This document shows positions 53,590 to 63,581 of a DNA stretch of 64,000 nt, in pieces. The stretch covers positions 32,215-96,214 of the forward strand of contig CAKRYY010000004.1 in NCBI GenBank assembly GCA_934432885.1, read 5' to 3'. The translations under genes and the position numbers were made by a program. The stretch is from an uncultured Lachnospiraceae bacterium (GTDB taxonomy: Bacteria > Bacillota > Clostridia > Lachnospirales > Lachnospiraceae). How positions within the stretch are numbered: the stretch's first letter is position 1; each line of letters begins with the position of its first letter. The notes below the pieces were generated by a model, which was given only the letters and a program-made list of their open reading frames with translations, ran no database searches and was not told where the DNA came from.

Positions 53590-54177
53590 ATGGAGAAGCA
53601 GATGGAAAAAAGAATCATTCTCGCTTCGGCATCTCCCCGCCGCAGGGAACTGCTTGCACAGATGGGACTCAGCTTTGAGGTGATGCCGAGCACGAAGGAA
53701 GAAAAGATGATAGAGGCGGAGGCTTCGAAGGTAGTCGAGAGCCTTTCCGCACAGAAGGCGGAGGACATTGCGCAGCAGATAAATGGGGATGCCACGATTA
53801 TAGGTTCAGATACAATCGTGGTCTGTGACGGTGAGATTATGGGAAAGCCGCATTCGAAGGAGGAGGCTTTTTCGATGATTTCCAGACTGCAGGGCAGGAA
53901 GCATCAGGTCTATACAGGCGTTACGGTAATTGACAGGATAGCTGGAAGAGAGGTCGAAAAAACCTTTGCTGCGCAGGCGGATGTCACTGTCTATCCGATG
54001 ACGGATGCCGAGATAGAGGCTTATATCGCAAAGGGTGAATCGATGGACAAAGCGGGCGCTTATGGGATTCAGGGAGCCTTTGGCATGTTTGTAAAGGAAA
54101 TAAAAGGAGAGTATACGACAATACTCGGATTACCCATTGCGGCGCTGTATCAGACACTGAAGGAATTACAGGCATAG
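53590..54177 (+). CDS. maf: Maf-type nucleoside triphosphate pyrophosphatase
   Basis: 195 residues with the Maf start ILASASPRRRELLAQMG, the catalytic IGSDTIVV, GKPHSKEEAF and GAYGIQGAFG. Maf proteins hydrolyse non-canonical or canonical NTPs to monophosphates. It begins directly after the ppk stop; an alternative ATG four codons in has GGAGAAG before it. Confidence 0.92.
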   Translation: MEKQMEKRIILASASPRRRELLAQMGLSFEVMPSTKEEKMIEAEASKVVESLSAQKAEDIAQQINGDATIIGSDTIVVCDGEIMGKPHSKEEAFSMISRLQGRKHQVYTGVTVIDRIAGREVEKTFAAQADVTVYPMTDAEIEAYIAKGESMDKAGAYGIQGAFGMFVKEIKGEYTTILGLPIAALYQTLKELQA

Positions 54178-54217
54178 AAAAATACGGAAAAGTTTGAAAG
54201 GAAGCAGAAGGGACAAA

Positions 54218-54868
54218 ATGAAAAGAGCAGTTATTTTTGATTTGGACGGAACCTTGTCGGATTCTATTACATCCATTCAGTATTGTGCAAACAGAGCGCT
54301 TGCAAAATTTGGTCTGGAGCCCTTTAGCGCAAAGCAGTATCAGTATTTTGTAGGAGACGGCTCGGCTGAGCTGATTAAGCGGGCGCTTAAGAACCAGAAG
54401 ACGGATCGAATGGATTTATACGAGCAGGTAAAGGCAGTCTATGATGAATTGTTTGCGGTGGACTGCATGTATCAGGTAAAGCCTTATGAGGGAATCCCGG
54501 AGCTGCTTGCTGAGCTGAAAAAGAGAAAGATTGCGATAGCAGTGCTTTCCAACAAACCGCATCCGAATACCTGCAAGGTAATCGAAGACCTTTTTGGAAA
54601 TGAGCTTTTTGACGCAGTACAGGGACAGACGCCTGAGATTAACAAAAAGCCGAGTCCGGACGGTGTTTTTCTGCTTTCCAGGCGGCTTGGCGTTCCAGTC
54701 TCAGAAATGCTTTATCTGGGAGACACCAATACAGATATGAAAACAGGAAAGTCGGCGGGAGCATTTACAATCGGCGTTTTATGGGGATTTCGTGACCGCG
54801 CAGAGCTGGAAGAAAACCACGCGGATGCGATTATCGCAAAGCCGCTGGAGGCGCTTGCATATTTATAG
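54218..54868 (+). CDS. HAD-family phosphatase (phosphoglycolate phosphatase-like)
   Basis: 216 residues. HAD motifs: VIFDLDGTLSDS (nucleophile Asp), VLSNKPH, a KPSPDG motif III and YLGDTNTDMKTG motif IV. Cap domain is the helical type. Substrate likely a small sugar phosphate such as phosphoglycolate, but Gph-like proteins vary. The ATG at 54218 is preferred to an upstream TTG. Confidence 0.85.
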   Translation: MKRAVIFDLDGTLSDSITSIQYCANRALAKFGLEPFSAKQYQYFVGDGSAELIKRALKNQKTDRMDLYEQVKAVYDELFAVDCMYQVKPYEGIPELLAELKKRKIAIAVLSNKPHPNTCKVIEDLFGNELFDAVQGQTPEINKKPSPDGVFLLSRRLGVPVSEMLYLGDTNTDMKTGKSAGAFTIGVLWGFRDRAELEENHADAIIAKPLEALAYL

Positions 54869-54880
54869 GAGGAAGGGCGT

Positions 54881-55141
54881 ATGGAATTTGATGAGAGCGT
54901 AGTTCGCTGCTTTTATGAAAAGCAGGAGCAGCTGTTTGGGAAAAAGCTGTTAGGCAGTCTGGCGGAGGCAGAGGATTTTCTGGAGGAATGTATGGCTGTC
55001 GTTGTGGAGTCGCCAAGAGAGGTATGGGATTACTTTGAAGAAGCCGGTATTGATACCGAAGCGGCGGATGAAGAAGGGATTCTAAAAGCGCAGGAGGTAT
55101 TTGCAGTCGGAGACGGCAAATACCTGATTGTAGAGGGATAA
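54881..55141 (+). CDS. small acidic protein of unknown function
   Basis: 86 residues, strongly acidic, with many Glu in the region AEAEDFLEECMAVVVESP and a C-terminal GDGKYLIVEG. A GGAGGAAG site precedes the ATG and it follows the HAD gene by 12 bases, so it is probably translated. I do not recognise it; no signal, membrane segment or catalytic motif is evident. Confidence 0.65.
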   Translation: MEFDESVVRCFYEKQEQLFGKKLLGSLAEAEDFLEECMAVVVESPREVWDYFEEAGIDTEAADEEGILKAQEVFAVGDGKYLIVEG

Positions 55142-55151
55142 GGCGCTTAAT

Positions 55152-55967
55152 TTATAAATCAAAAAAAGAATTTAAAAAGGGAACAAGGCCGTCGTGGTTG
55201 TTATCGCTTTTGGTGATGACGTCTGCGGCGGCTTTTGCGCCCTCAGAGCCATTACACATAGCAACGCCAAGTCCCGCTGCCTGCAGCATGGAAATATCAT
55301 TATCCTGATCGCCTGCTGACATCGTATGGGAAATGGGAACACCAAGATGCTTGGCAAGGAATTCAAGCGCAGAGCCTTTTCCAGACGCAATCGGAAACAT
55401 TTCCAGCAATTCATCTGTAGAGCAGACAAGCTGAATATGACCTTCTGCCCAGGGCTGCAGCTTATTTCGAAGCGCCTCTAAGTGGGAGCGCCCCTTTAAA
55501 GTAATTGCAAGACATTTGAAGGGCGGCTTTTTCAGGGCACCCAGAACATCATCTGTAATCAGGGCGGGCAGATGGATGGACTGCTGATAGAAGGTAAGCT
55601 CCTTTGTCCTTTCGCGGGTAACAATCTGCTCATCCGTGTAGGTATGGCAGTGGATTCCCTCTGCCCAAGTAGTATTTAAGAGGTAGTTTACTTCTTCAAA
55701 GGTCATACGCAGCTCCCGGATATGCTCGCCGGTTTCGGCATCTACGATCAGACCGCCGTTATTAGCGATATAGTATAGATGATGGTCGGTAATAGGAAGG
55801 AGAGAGCGTGCTTCCATTACACTCTTTAAGGGTCTGCCGGAGGTAAAGGCAAGATAATGGCCTGCATCTGTAAGCCTGCGGATAGCATCCACAGTCGCAG
55901 GCGTCATGGATTTTTCTCTTGTCAGCAGTGTTTCATCCAAATCTGTAAAGAAAATCTTTGGTTCCAT
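55152..55967 (-). CDS. Cof-type HAD hydrolase
   Basis: 271 residues. FFTDLDETLLTREKS (motif I with DLDET), FTSGRPLKSV (motif II), a C2-type cap, and MSAGDQDNDISMLQAAG with GVAMCNGSEGAKAAAD (motif IV) are characteristic of the Cof/YidA branch that dephosphorylates sugar phosphates or flavin precursors. Paired with the PHP gene directly upstream on the same strand (two-base gap). Confidence 0.88.
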   Translation of the reverse strand: MEPKIFFTDLDETLLTREKSMTPATVDAIRRLTDAGHYLAFTSGRPLKSVMEARSLLPITDHHLYYIANNGGLIVDAETGEHIRELRMTFEEVNYLLNTTWAEGIHCHTYTDEQIVTRERTKELTFYQQSIHLPALITDDVLGALKKPPFKCLAITLKGRSHLEALRNKLQPWAEGHIQLVCSTDELLEMFPIASGKGSALEFLAKHLGVPISHTMSAGDQDNDISMLQAAGLGVAMCNGSEGAKAAADVITKSDNNHDGLVPFLNSFFDL

Positions 55968-55969
55968 AA

Positions 55970-56812
55970 TTATCCTTTCTGGCGCTCATAGAGAGCATGC
56001 AACAATTCATCCGGTATTTGCAGCTTTCCCTTTCCACAGCCTAAATCAATATCAGGTTTGTTGGAGCCGTGAAAATCAGAGCCGCCCGTTATGATAAGAC
56101 TGTATTTCTTTGCAAGAAAGCGCATATAGGCTTCTTCACCAGCAGTATAGGTAGAGTAGATGGCTTCTATTCCGTCAAGCCCGCAGCCGGCAAGTCTGGC
56201 TACGAGCCCGTCCAGTCTGGCATCGCTCATGCGGTACAGAGGAGGATGGGCAAGAACGGCAACACCGCCACATTCCTTAATCAGAGAAACCGCCTGCATA
56301 GGCGTTACCTTTTCTCTTGGAATAAAACAGGGCGCTCTGTCACCGATATAACGGTCAAATGCTTCCGGCATGCTTTTGACGATGCCCTGCTCCAACAAAT
56401 ATCTGGCATAGTGTGCTCTGGTAATAACAGCGCCTGGAAAGGCAGCCTGTAATTTCTCGTATGTCAGGTCAACGCCGGTATATTCACGTAGCTTTGCGCA
56501 CATTTTTTCATTTCTGCGTTCTCTGGAAGCAATAAAATCGGCAAGTGCAGATAAAAAAACGGGCGTTTTGTAATCAATTAAAAGACCGAGCACATGAATA
56601 TCCTTCTCCTCATAACAGGTCGAAAATTCAATGCCCGGCAGGACGGTAACCGGCAAAGAAGCAGCAGCCAGAAGCGCTTCATCAATACCGGATACCGTAT
56701 CATGGTCAGTTAATGCAAAGGCGGTAAGCCCTTTTTCCACCGCATAGGAAACAAGCTGCGCAGGAGAGAGGGTCCCGTCTGAATGATTGGAATGTACATG
56801 CAAATCAATCAT
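55970..56812 (-). CDS. PHP phosphoesterase (RNase AM / 3',5'-nucleotide phosphatase type)
   Basis: 280 residues: DLHVHSNHSDGTLSP, ALTDHDTVSG, PGIEFST, DIHVLGL, ITRAHYARYL, VAVLAHP and TGGSDFHGSNKPD give the complete PHP metal site in the order seen in YciV/RnaA-like proteins, which remove phosphate from 3',5'-bisphosphate nucleotides and trim rRNA ends. Differs from the PHP proteins at 0.4 and 28.1 kb. Confidence 0.87.
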   Translation of the reverse strand: MIDLHVHSNHSDGTLSPAQLVSYAVEKGLTAFALTDHDTVSGIDEALLAAASLPVTVLPGIEFSTCYEEKDIHVLGLLIDYKTPVFLSALADFIASRERRNEKMCAKLREYTGVDLTYEKLQAAFPGAVITRAHYARYLLEQGIVKSMPEAFDRYIGDRAPCFIPREKVTPMQAVSLIKECGGVAVLAHPPLYRMSDARLDGLVARLAGCGLDGIEAIYSTYTAGEEAYMRFLAKKYSLIITGGSDFHGSNKPDIDLGCGKGKLQIPDELLHALYERQKG

Positions 56813-56833
56813 AATTAAATCTACCTTTAATTT

Positions 56834-58471
56834 TTAGTTATCGTCATCTTCCTTGTTTGCAGTATAGACAGTACGCTTTCTTGCCATCTCGTCGCTTGCA
56901 AGGTATTCGTCGTAGGTTGTAATCTTATCAATCAGGCTGCCATCTGGAAGGATTTCCATAATTCGGTTTGCTGTGGTTTCTACAAACTGATGGTCATGAC
57001 AGGAGAAGAGCGCTACGCCAGGGAATTTAATCAGCCCGTTGTTTAAAGCGGTAATGGATTCCATGTCAAGATGGTTGGTCGGCTCGTCCAGAATGAGACA
57101 GTTTGCACCGGAAATCATCATTTTGGAAAGCAGACAGCGTACCTTTTCGCCACCGGAAAGTACCTTTACTTTTTTTACGCCGTCCTCGCCTGCAAATAAC
57201 ATTCTTCCCAGAAAGCCGCGTACATAGGTAACGTCCTTGACGGGAGAGTAGCCGGTAAGCCAGTCTACGATGGTTAAATCGTTATTGAACTCATTCGTGC
57301 TGTCCTTCGGAAAATATGCCTGAGAGGTAGTAACGCCCCATTTATAGGTCCCTTCATCCGGCTCCATTTCGCCTGTCAGAATCTGGAACAGCGTTGTTTT
57401 GGCAAGCTCGTTGCTTCCGACAAAGGCTACCTTGTCATCATGACCTAAGATAAAGGAAATGTTGTCAAGTATCTTTTCGCCATTGATGGTTTTGGAAAGT
57501 CCCTCAACAGAAAGCACCTCGTTTCCGATTTCACGGTCAGGGCGAAAATCAATATAGGGATATTTCCTGCTGGAAGGCTTGATTTCATCCAGCTCAATTT
57601 TTTCAAGCGCTCTTTTTCTGGAGGTTGCCTGCTTGGATTTGGAAGCGTTTGCAGAGAAACGGGAAATGAATTCCTGCAGCTCCTTGATTTTTTCTTCCTT
57701 TTTCTTATTGGCTTCCTTCATCTGTTTGATTAAGAGCTGGCTGGACTCAAACCAGAAATCATAGTTCCCGGCATAGAGCTGGATTTTGCCATAATCAATA
57801 TCCGCGGTATGCGTACATACTTTATTTAAGAAGTAACGGTCATGGGATACGACGATGACGGTGTTTTCAAAATTGATAAGAAATTCTTCAAGCCATGCGA
57901 TTGCATCCAAATCAAGGTGGTTGGTCGGCTCATCTAACAACAGGATGTCAGGATTTCCAAACAGAGCCTTTGCCAGCAGTACCTTTACCTTTTCGTTACC
58001 GTTTAAGTCCTTCATAAGAGAATAATGGTAAGCCGTATCAATGCCAAGACCGTTTAAGAGCATAGCGGCGTTGGATTCTGCCTCCCAGCCGTCCATTTCT
58101 GCAAATTCCGCTTCCAGTTCGCTGGCGCGGATGCCGTCCTCATCAGAAAAATCTTCCTTTGCATAGATAGCGTCCTTTTCCTTCATAATCTGGTAAAGGC
58201 GTTCATTTCCCATGATGACAACATCCATAACGGGATATTCATCATATTTAAAGTGATCCTGCTCCAAAAAAGAAAGCCGCTGCCCGGGCGTAATGGAGAC
58301 ATCGCCCTTTGTCGTTTCAAGCTGTCCGGATAATATCTTTAAAAAAGTAGACTTGCCGGCTCCATTGGCGCCAATCAGACCATAGCAGTTGCCTTCGGTA
58401 AATTTGATATTTACATCCTCAAAAAGCGCTTTTTTCCCAATTCGTAACGTTACATTGTTTGCTTGTATCAT
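56834..58471 (-). CDS. ABC-F family ATPase (YbiT/YkpA type)
   Basis: 545 residues and two ATPase domains joined by a charged linker (about residues 245-300). The first has GANGAGKST, LNGNEKVKVLLA-type signature, and LLLDEPTNHLDLDA. The second has GSNELAKTTL, lacking the usual glycine before Lys, then LSGGEKVRCLL and LILDEPTNHLDMES. No membrane domain, so it is a translation factor type rather than a transporter. The altered second P-loop may be a subfamily trait. Confidence 0.9.
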   Translation of the reverse strand: MIQANNVTLRIGKKALFEDVNIKFTEGNCYGLIGANGAGKSTFLKILSGQLETTKGDVSITPGQRLSFLEQDHFKYDEYPVMDVVIMGNERLYQIMKEKDAIYAKEDFSDEDGIRASELEAEFAEMDGWEAESNAAMLLNGLGIDTAYHYSLMKDLNGNEKVKVLLAKALFGNPDILLLDEPTNHLDLDAIAWLEEFLINFENTVIVVSHDRYFLNKVCTHTADIDYGKIQLYAGNYDFWFESSQLLIKQMKEANKKKEEKIKELQEFISRFSANASKSKQATSRKRALEKIELDEIKPSSRKYPYIDFRPDREIGNEVLSVEGLSKTINGEKILDNISFILGHDDKVAFVGSNELAKTTLFQILTGEMEPDEGTYKWGVTTSQAYFPKDSTNEFNNDLTIVDWLTGYSPVKDVTYVRGFLGRMLFAGEDGVKKVKVLSGGEKVRCLLSKMMISGANCLILDEPTNHLDMESITALNNGLIKFPGVALFSCHDHQFVETTANRIMEILPDGSLIDKITTYDEYLASDEMARKRTVYTANKEDDDN

Positions 58472-58599
58472 GCTCAGACCTCATATTTCTTTTACTTATT
58501 TATAATGCCACGATTTTCATTATACACAAAAGGGGCGGTTTTTCAAGAAAAATAACCGCTGGCAGTCATTTGACGTGCTATACTTCTTTTAAAGTTTCT

Positions 58600-58937
58600 T
58601 CGATTGCGCTGCATATTTTAAAGGATTATGAGGATGCACGGGAATGTGAAAACGATACTTATTTTAAAGCATGGAATGTGATGCCGCCCAAGAAGCCGGA
58701 AATTTTACAGGCATTTCTGGGAAAGATTACCAGAAATCTTTCTCTGGACCGTTATCAGATGCAGACTGCCAAAAGAGAGATGGTTTTGAGGTTACGCTTA
58801 AGGGTAAAGAAGCGGGATATTCTGTCGCAGTCTGGACGGATGGGAAATGTGCCTATGCCATTGATGCACAGGATGCGCCGATGCAGGAGGATGAGCTGCG
58901 CTCAATGATAGAATTTCTTTCACAATCTATGGAGTAA
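58600..58937 (+). pseudogene. 3' remnant of a small, probably secreted protein
   Basis: The last 80 codons, in the frame ending at 58937, read like the C-terminal domain of small clostridial lipoproteins: NFTGISGKDYQ, GFEVTLKGKEAGYSVAVWTDG, CAYAIDAQD and EDELRSMIEFL. Upstream that frame is blocked by several stops, and no signal peptide is found in any frame, so the 5' part has been lost or shifted. An in-frame ATG at 58671 could still yield 88 residues but has no clear ribosome site. Confidence 0.4.
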
Positions 58938-58964
58938 TTGAGTAATTATGATATAATGTCGGTA

Positions 58965-59042
58965 GACATTATATCGCGCTGAGCGAAGCGAGTGTGCATC
59001 GCGAAGCGTGTATCGTGAATCGAAGATTCATGATATAATGTC
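58965..59042. mobile_element. 78-base MITE-like element with 11-base terminal inverted repeats
   Basis: The element starts GACATTATATC and ends GATATAATGTC (exact inverse), and a third copy GATATAATGTC lies at 58950-58960, so the left end can form a perfect hairpin. Inside are GCGAAGCGAGTGTGCATC (also at 34945-34962 in the other orientation), CGCGAAGCG and TGAATCGAAGATTCA. No coding content. It lies between the decayed gene and the cytidylate-kinase-like gene. Confidence 0.5.
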
Positions 59043-59082
59043 ATTACAAATTTAAACTATTAAACATAAGGAGAGGATACAG

Positions 59083-59685
59083 ATGAGCAATCAGGTAATC
59101 GTAATCAGCCGTCAGTTTGGCAGCGGCGGCAGAAAAATTGGAAAGACTTTATCAGACAGACTGCAGATCCCCTATTATGATATGGCATTGATTGAGATGG
59201 CATCTGAGCGCAGTCAGGCAGATTATGCGTCACTTTTAGAGGTGGATGAGAAAAAGGTAACACAGAAATGGTATTCTTTCCCGATTGAGACGGGAATGGA
59301 ATATCACATGCAGAAGGTGCCGATGAATGAGGAACTCTTCAGCTTACAGGCGGAGATTATAAAAGACCTCGCAAATCAGGGACCCTGCATCATCATCGGC
59401 AGGGGCGCCGACTACATTCTGCGGGAAAATGAAAGAATGTTAAGCGTATTTATCCATGCAGATATGGAGACTAAGCTGGAGATAGTATGCAGGCACTACA
59501 ATCTTTCTAGGGAAGAGGCGGCGGCGTTAATCCGCAAGACGGACAAGCAGCGCAGCGTGTATTATAATTATTACACAGAATATAAGTGGGGCGACATTGA
59601 TAACTATGATATTACCCTTGACCGGGGACGGCTGGGTATTGAAAAATGCGTGGATATTCTGGAAATGATATATCATTCTCTGTAG
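59083..59685 (+). CDS. cytidylate kinase-like protein
   Basis: 200 residues of the cytidylate-kinase-like family: VIVISRQFGSGGRKIGKTLSDRLQIPYYD gives the P-loop start, then CIIIGRGADYIL and a C-terminal region with DIDNYDITLDRGRLGIE. These proteins are shorter in the NMP-binding part than true Cmk and are common in gut Firmicutes; the substrate is unknown. AGGAGAGG precedes the start. Confidence 0.8.
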   Translation: MSNQVIVISRQFGSGGRKIGKTLSDRLQIPYYDMALIEMASERSQADYASLLEVDEKKVTQKWYSFPIETGMEYHMQKVPMNEELFSLQAEIIKDLANQGPCIIIGRGADYILRENERMLSVFIHADMETKLEIVCRHYNLSREEAAALIRKTDKQRSVYYNYYTEYKWGDIDNYDITLDRGRLGIEKCVDILEMIYHSL

Positions 59686-59768
59686 AAATGGGTTTCCTTT
59701 TTACAGAAAACAAAAAATGAATAAATTATGAACAAAACTTAAGAAATTCTTATTTTGTTCATAAATTG

Positions 59769-59797
59769 TTTACAATATGTTCATTTTACTCTATACT
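59769..59797 (+). promoter_or_regulatory. promoter of the repeat lipoprotein
   Basis: TTTACA, 17-base spacer, TATACT. Just upstream (59731-59759) is an imperfect inverted repeat AACAAAACTTAAGAA / TTCTTATTTTGTT, either the end of the previous transcript or an operator. GTTCAT occurs on both sides of the -35. Confidence 0.75.
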
Positions 59798-59845
59798 CCT
59801 GTTCGTAGCAAAAATTCAGTCATAAGATTCAGGAGGAAAAATATT

Positions 59846-60160
59846 ATGAAAAAAAGAGTATTAGCAGTTGTATTGGCAGTTATGATGACATCCGCAATGG
59901 CAGTTGCATGCGGTTCCGCACAGACAGCAGCAGGTACAGAGACAGCAACAGAGGCTGCTCCTACAGAAGCAGCAGAAACCGAAGCTGCCGTTGAAACAGA
60001 AGCTGTTGAAACGGAAGCAGCAGAGACAGAGACTGCAGAAACAGAAACAAAGGAGACCGAGGCCGCTGAAACAGAGACAGAAGCAGCAGAAACCGAAGCT
60101 GCCGCTGAAACAGAAGCAACAGAGGCAACAGAGGCTACTGCTGAAGCAGCAGAAAAATAA
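59846..60160 (+). CDS. small lipoprotein consisting of a Glu/Thr/Ala repeat only
   Basis: 104 residues: signal peptide MKKRVLAVVLAVMMTSAMA with lipobox AVACGS, then only degenerate ETEAAETEA/ TEATEA repeats to the end. There is no folded domain. It resembles the signal plus linker of substrate-binding lipoproteins such as the one at 33.9 kb, without the binding domain. Strong promoter, AGGAGG site and a following terminator argue it is expressed. It could be a surface spacer or what remains of a longer lipoprotein. Confidence 0.8.
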   Translation: MKKRVLAVVLAVMMTSAMAVACGSAQTAAGTETATEAAPTEAAETEAAVETEAVETEAAETETAETETKETEAAETETEAAETEAAAETEATEATEATAEAAEK

Positions 60161-60191
60161 AAATTTATTTTTAAAAGAGGTATCTTAAGAA

Positions 60192-60226
60192 ACAGCATGG
60201 CCGCCACAGCGGCTATGCTGTTTTTG
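60192..60226 (+). terminator. terminator after the repeat lipoprotein
   Basis: ACAGCATGGCCGC / GCGGCTATGCTGT stem with a four-base loop, then TTTTTGTTT. Confidence 0.9.
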
Positions 60227-60329
60227 TTTGCCAGAATCAATAGACAAACAGGGCGAAAAAAGGTATAATGATATACAACTCTAGGCTGTTTTATACAGCA
60301 GAGAATCTTAGGGATGAGAGGTATACTAT

Positions 60330-61259
60330 ATGGAATATGGCGCACTTCCTCTTGAAAAGAGACTGAAGGAAAATATCAAGAATTACGGACTTGCAAATCT
60401 GTACCAGATTGAAGCGCTGCAGGAGCAGATTAAGCTTTTAAATGATTTAACTGGGCTGAAAATACTTGTGACAGACCGTCATGGTGAAAAGATGGCGGCG
60501 ATTGGCAATTTTGCGGATTTCACACCGGATGTGGTTGGTGAGCCGGGACGCAAGGTGCGTGTGGCGAACCGCACAGTGGGACATGTTTATACAAAATGGG
60601 AAGAGGTACCGGCTGAACGTAAAAAGGCAGCAGAGGAATTTCTGGAGCAGCTTGTCCTTATGTGGGAGGCGCTTGGCAGGGAAACCTATAAGAACAGGGA
60701 AAGTGCGGTCTACATGGATGAGATTGAGCTTGCTCTGGAAAAAGAACGTTACCGCATGAAGCATGGCGAAAAAGAGGATGTGCTTACAGGAACGCTTAAT
60801 AAGACATATTTTGAAGAACGGATTAAGGTGCTTGACCGCTCTGAAACGGTTCCAGTTGCTGCAATTGAGGCAAATATCAATGACTGGAAGTTTGCTAATG
60901 ACCACTTTGGCGATGAAGAAAGCGACCGTCTGATTCAGATTATTGCCCGTATCTTAAAGGAGGAGGGAACGGAGGAATATGTCATCGGCCGTGTGGACGG
61001 CGATGTGTTCCATATAGCGATTCCATTACCGGAGGATGGAGAAGCAGAAGGGTATATGGAGCGCGTGCGCAGCCGCTGCCAGAGCTATGTAGACACAAAG
61101 CTGACCCCTTCAGTTGCAATGGGACTTGTCTATAAAAACAATGTGGAAGAGAAGCTGGATGCTGTGTTTGCTGAGGCAGAATATGAGATGTTCCAGAATA
61201 AGTATGAAATGAAACAGAACCCTGCTTATCAGGCGAGACTGCGTAAAAATCTAAAATAA
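60330..61259 (+). CDS. GGDEF-like domain protein with degenerate active site
   Basis: 309 residues. An N-terminal sensory part (about 1-135) begins LYQIEALQEQIKLLNDLTGLKILVTDRHG; a charged helix leads to a GGDEF-fold domain with EDVLTGTLNKTYFEERI in the usual DxLTGLxNR position. The catalytic GGDEF string is VDGDVF (D223-F227), so diguanylate cyclase activity is doubtful; it may bind a nucleotide or act by protein contact. It stands alone. Confidence 0.75.
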   Translation: MEYGALPLEKRLKENIKNYGLANLYQIEALQEQIKLLNDLTGLKILVTDRHGEKMAAIGNFADFTPDVVGEPGRKVRVANRTVGHVYTKWEEVPAERKKAAEEFLEQLVLMWEALGRETYKNRESAVYMDEIELALEKERYRMKHGEKEDVLTGTLNKTYFEERIKVLDRSETVPVAAIEANINDWKFANDHFGDEESDRLIQIIARILKEEGTEEYVIGRVDGDVFHIAIPLPEDGEAEGYMERVRSRCQSYVDTKLTPSVAMGLVYKNNVEEKLDAVFAEAEYEMFQNKYEMKQNPAYQARLRKNLK

Positions 61260-61360
61260 GTATAAAAACGCAGTAAGCGGAAAAAATAAGAAAATCAGAG
61301 AAAAATATTTAAAAATATTAGAAAAGCAAAGAAAACGAGAGAAAAAAAGAGCCAAACAGG

Positions 61361-61390
61361 TTTGCATATCAGTACATAAGAAACTAATAT
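61361..61390 (+). promoter_or_regulatory. promoter of groESL
   Basis: TTTGCA, 18-base spacer, TAATAT; the predicted start lies at the edge of the CIRCE operator. Confidence 0.7.
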
Positions 61391-61401
61391 ATGGATAGTT
61401 G

Positions 61402-61428
61402 TTAGCACTCAATAAAAATGAGTGCTAA
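61402..61428 (+). promoter_or_regulatory. CIRCE element (HrcA operator)
   Basis: Exact consensus TTAGCACTC, nine-base spacer, GAGTGCTAA, in the 5' untranslated region of groES. HrcA binds this and represses the operon until heat or misfolding stress. Confidence 0.97.
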
Positions 61429-61473
61429 TATTTCCAGAAAAAGATTGTACTGAAAATAAAGGAGGCAGCCATC

Positions 61474-61758
61474 ATGAAATTAGTACCATTAGGTGACAGA
61501 GTTGTATTAAAGCAGTTAGTTGCAGAAGAAACTACAAAATCAGGAATCGTACTTCCTGGACAGAGCAAGGAGAAACCGCAGCAGGCAGAGGTTATTGCAG
61601 TAGGTCCTGGCGGAGTGGTAGACGGAAAAGAAATTAAGATGGAAGTCAAGGTTGGCGATCAGGTAATCTATTCCAAATATGCAGGAACAGAAGTAAAGCT
61701 TGATGAAGAAGAACTGATTGTTGTAAGACAGAGTGATATTCTTGCAGTAATCGAGTAA
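61474..61758 (+). CDS. groES: co-chaperonin GroES
   Basis: 94 residues. KLVPLGDRVVLKQL, the mobile loop EETTKSGIVLPG, EVIAVGPGG and the C-terminal strand DEEELIVVRQSDILAV define GroES, the lid of the GroEL chamber. AAGGAGG site. Under CIRCE control, followed by groEL. Confidence 0.98.
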   Translation: MKLVPLGDRVVLKQLVAEETTKSGIVLPGQSKEKPQQAEVIAVGPGGVVDGKEIKMEVKVGDQVIYSKYAGTEVKLDEEELIVVRQSDILAVIE

Positions 61759-61780
61759 TTTGGAAATAAAAATAATTTAG

Positions 61781-63415
<1,635 letters not shown>

Positions 63416-63448
63416 GGCGCTGAAAATGAAAAAATAGCGGTAAAATAG

Positions 63449-63494
63449 AAGGACACGCACCCTCCCGTTTTTCAGGGAGAGCTGCGTGTCCTTT
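63449..63494 (+). terminator. terminator of groESL
   Basis: AAGGACACGCACCCTCCC pairs with GGGAGAGCTGCGTGTCCTT (small bulge), then TTAAACTT. Confidence 0.8.
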
Positions 63495-63581
63495 AAACTT
63501 CTGCGGCGGTAGTTGCACCATTGCCGTCAAAAGTATATAATAGCGGTATATGTTTTTGAATTGCACCACTGGAGGTGGAAG

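Noticed and set aside
58459..58670. Protein-coding frame running from the ABC-F promoter region into the decayed gene
   Set aside because: No ribosome site, and its downstream part is out of frame with the recognisable C-terminal domain.
59791..60345. Antisense Ser/Val/Ala-rich frame over the repeat lipoprotein
   Set aside because: A mirror of the ETEA repeat; promoter, ribosome site and signal peptide all support the plus-strand gene.
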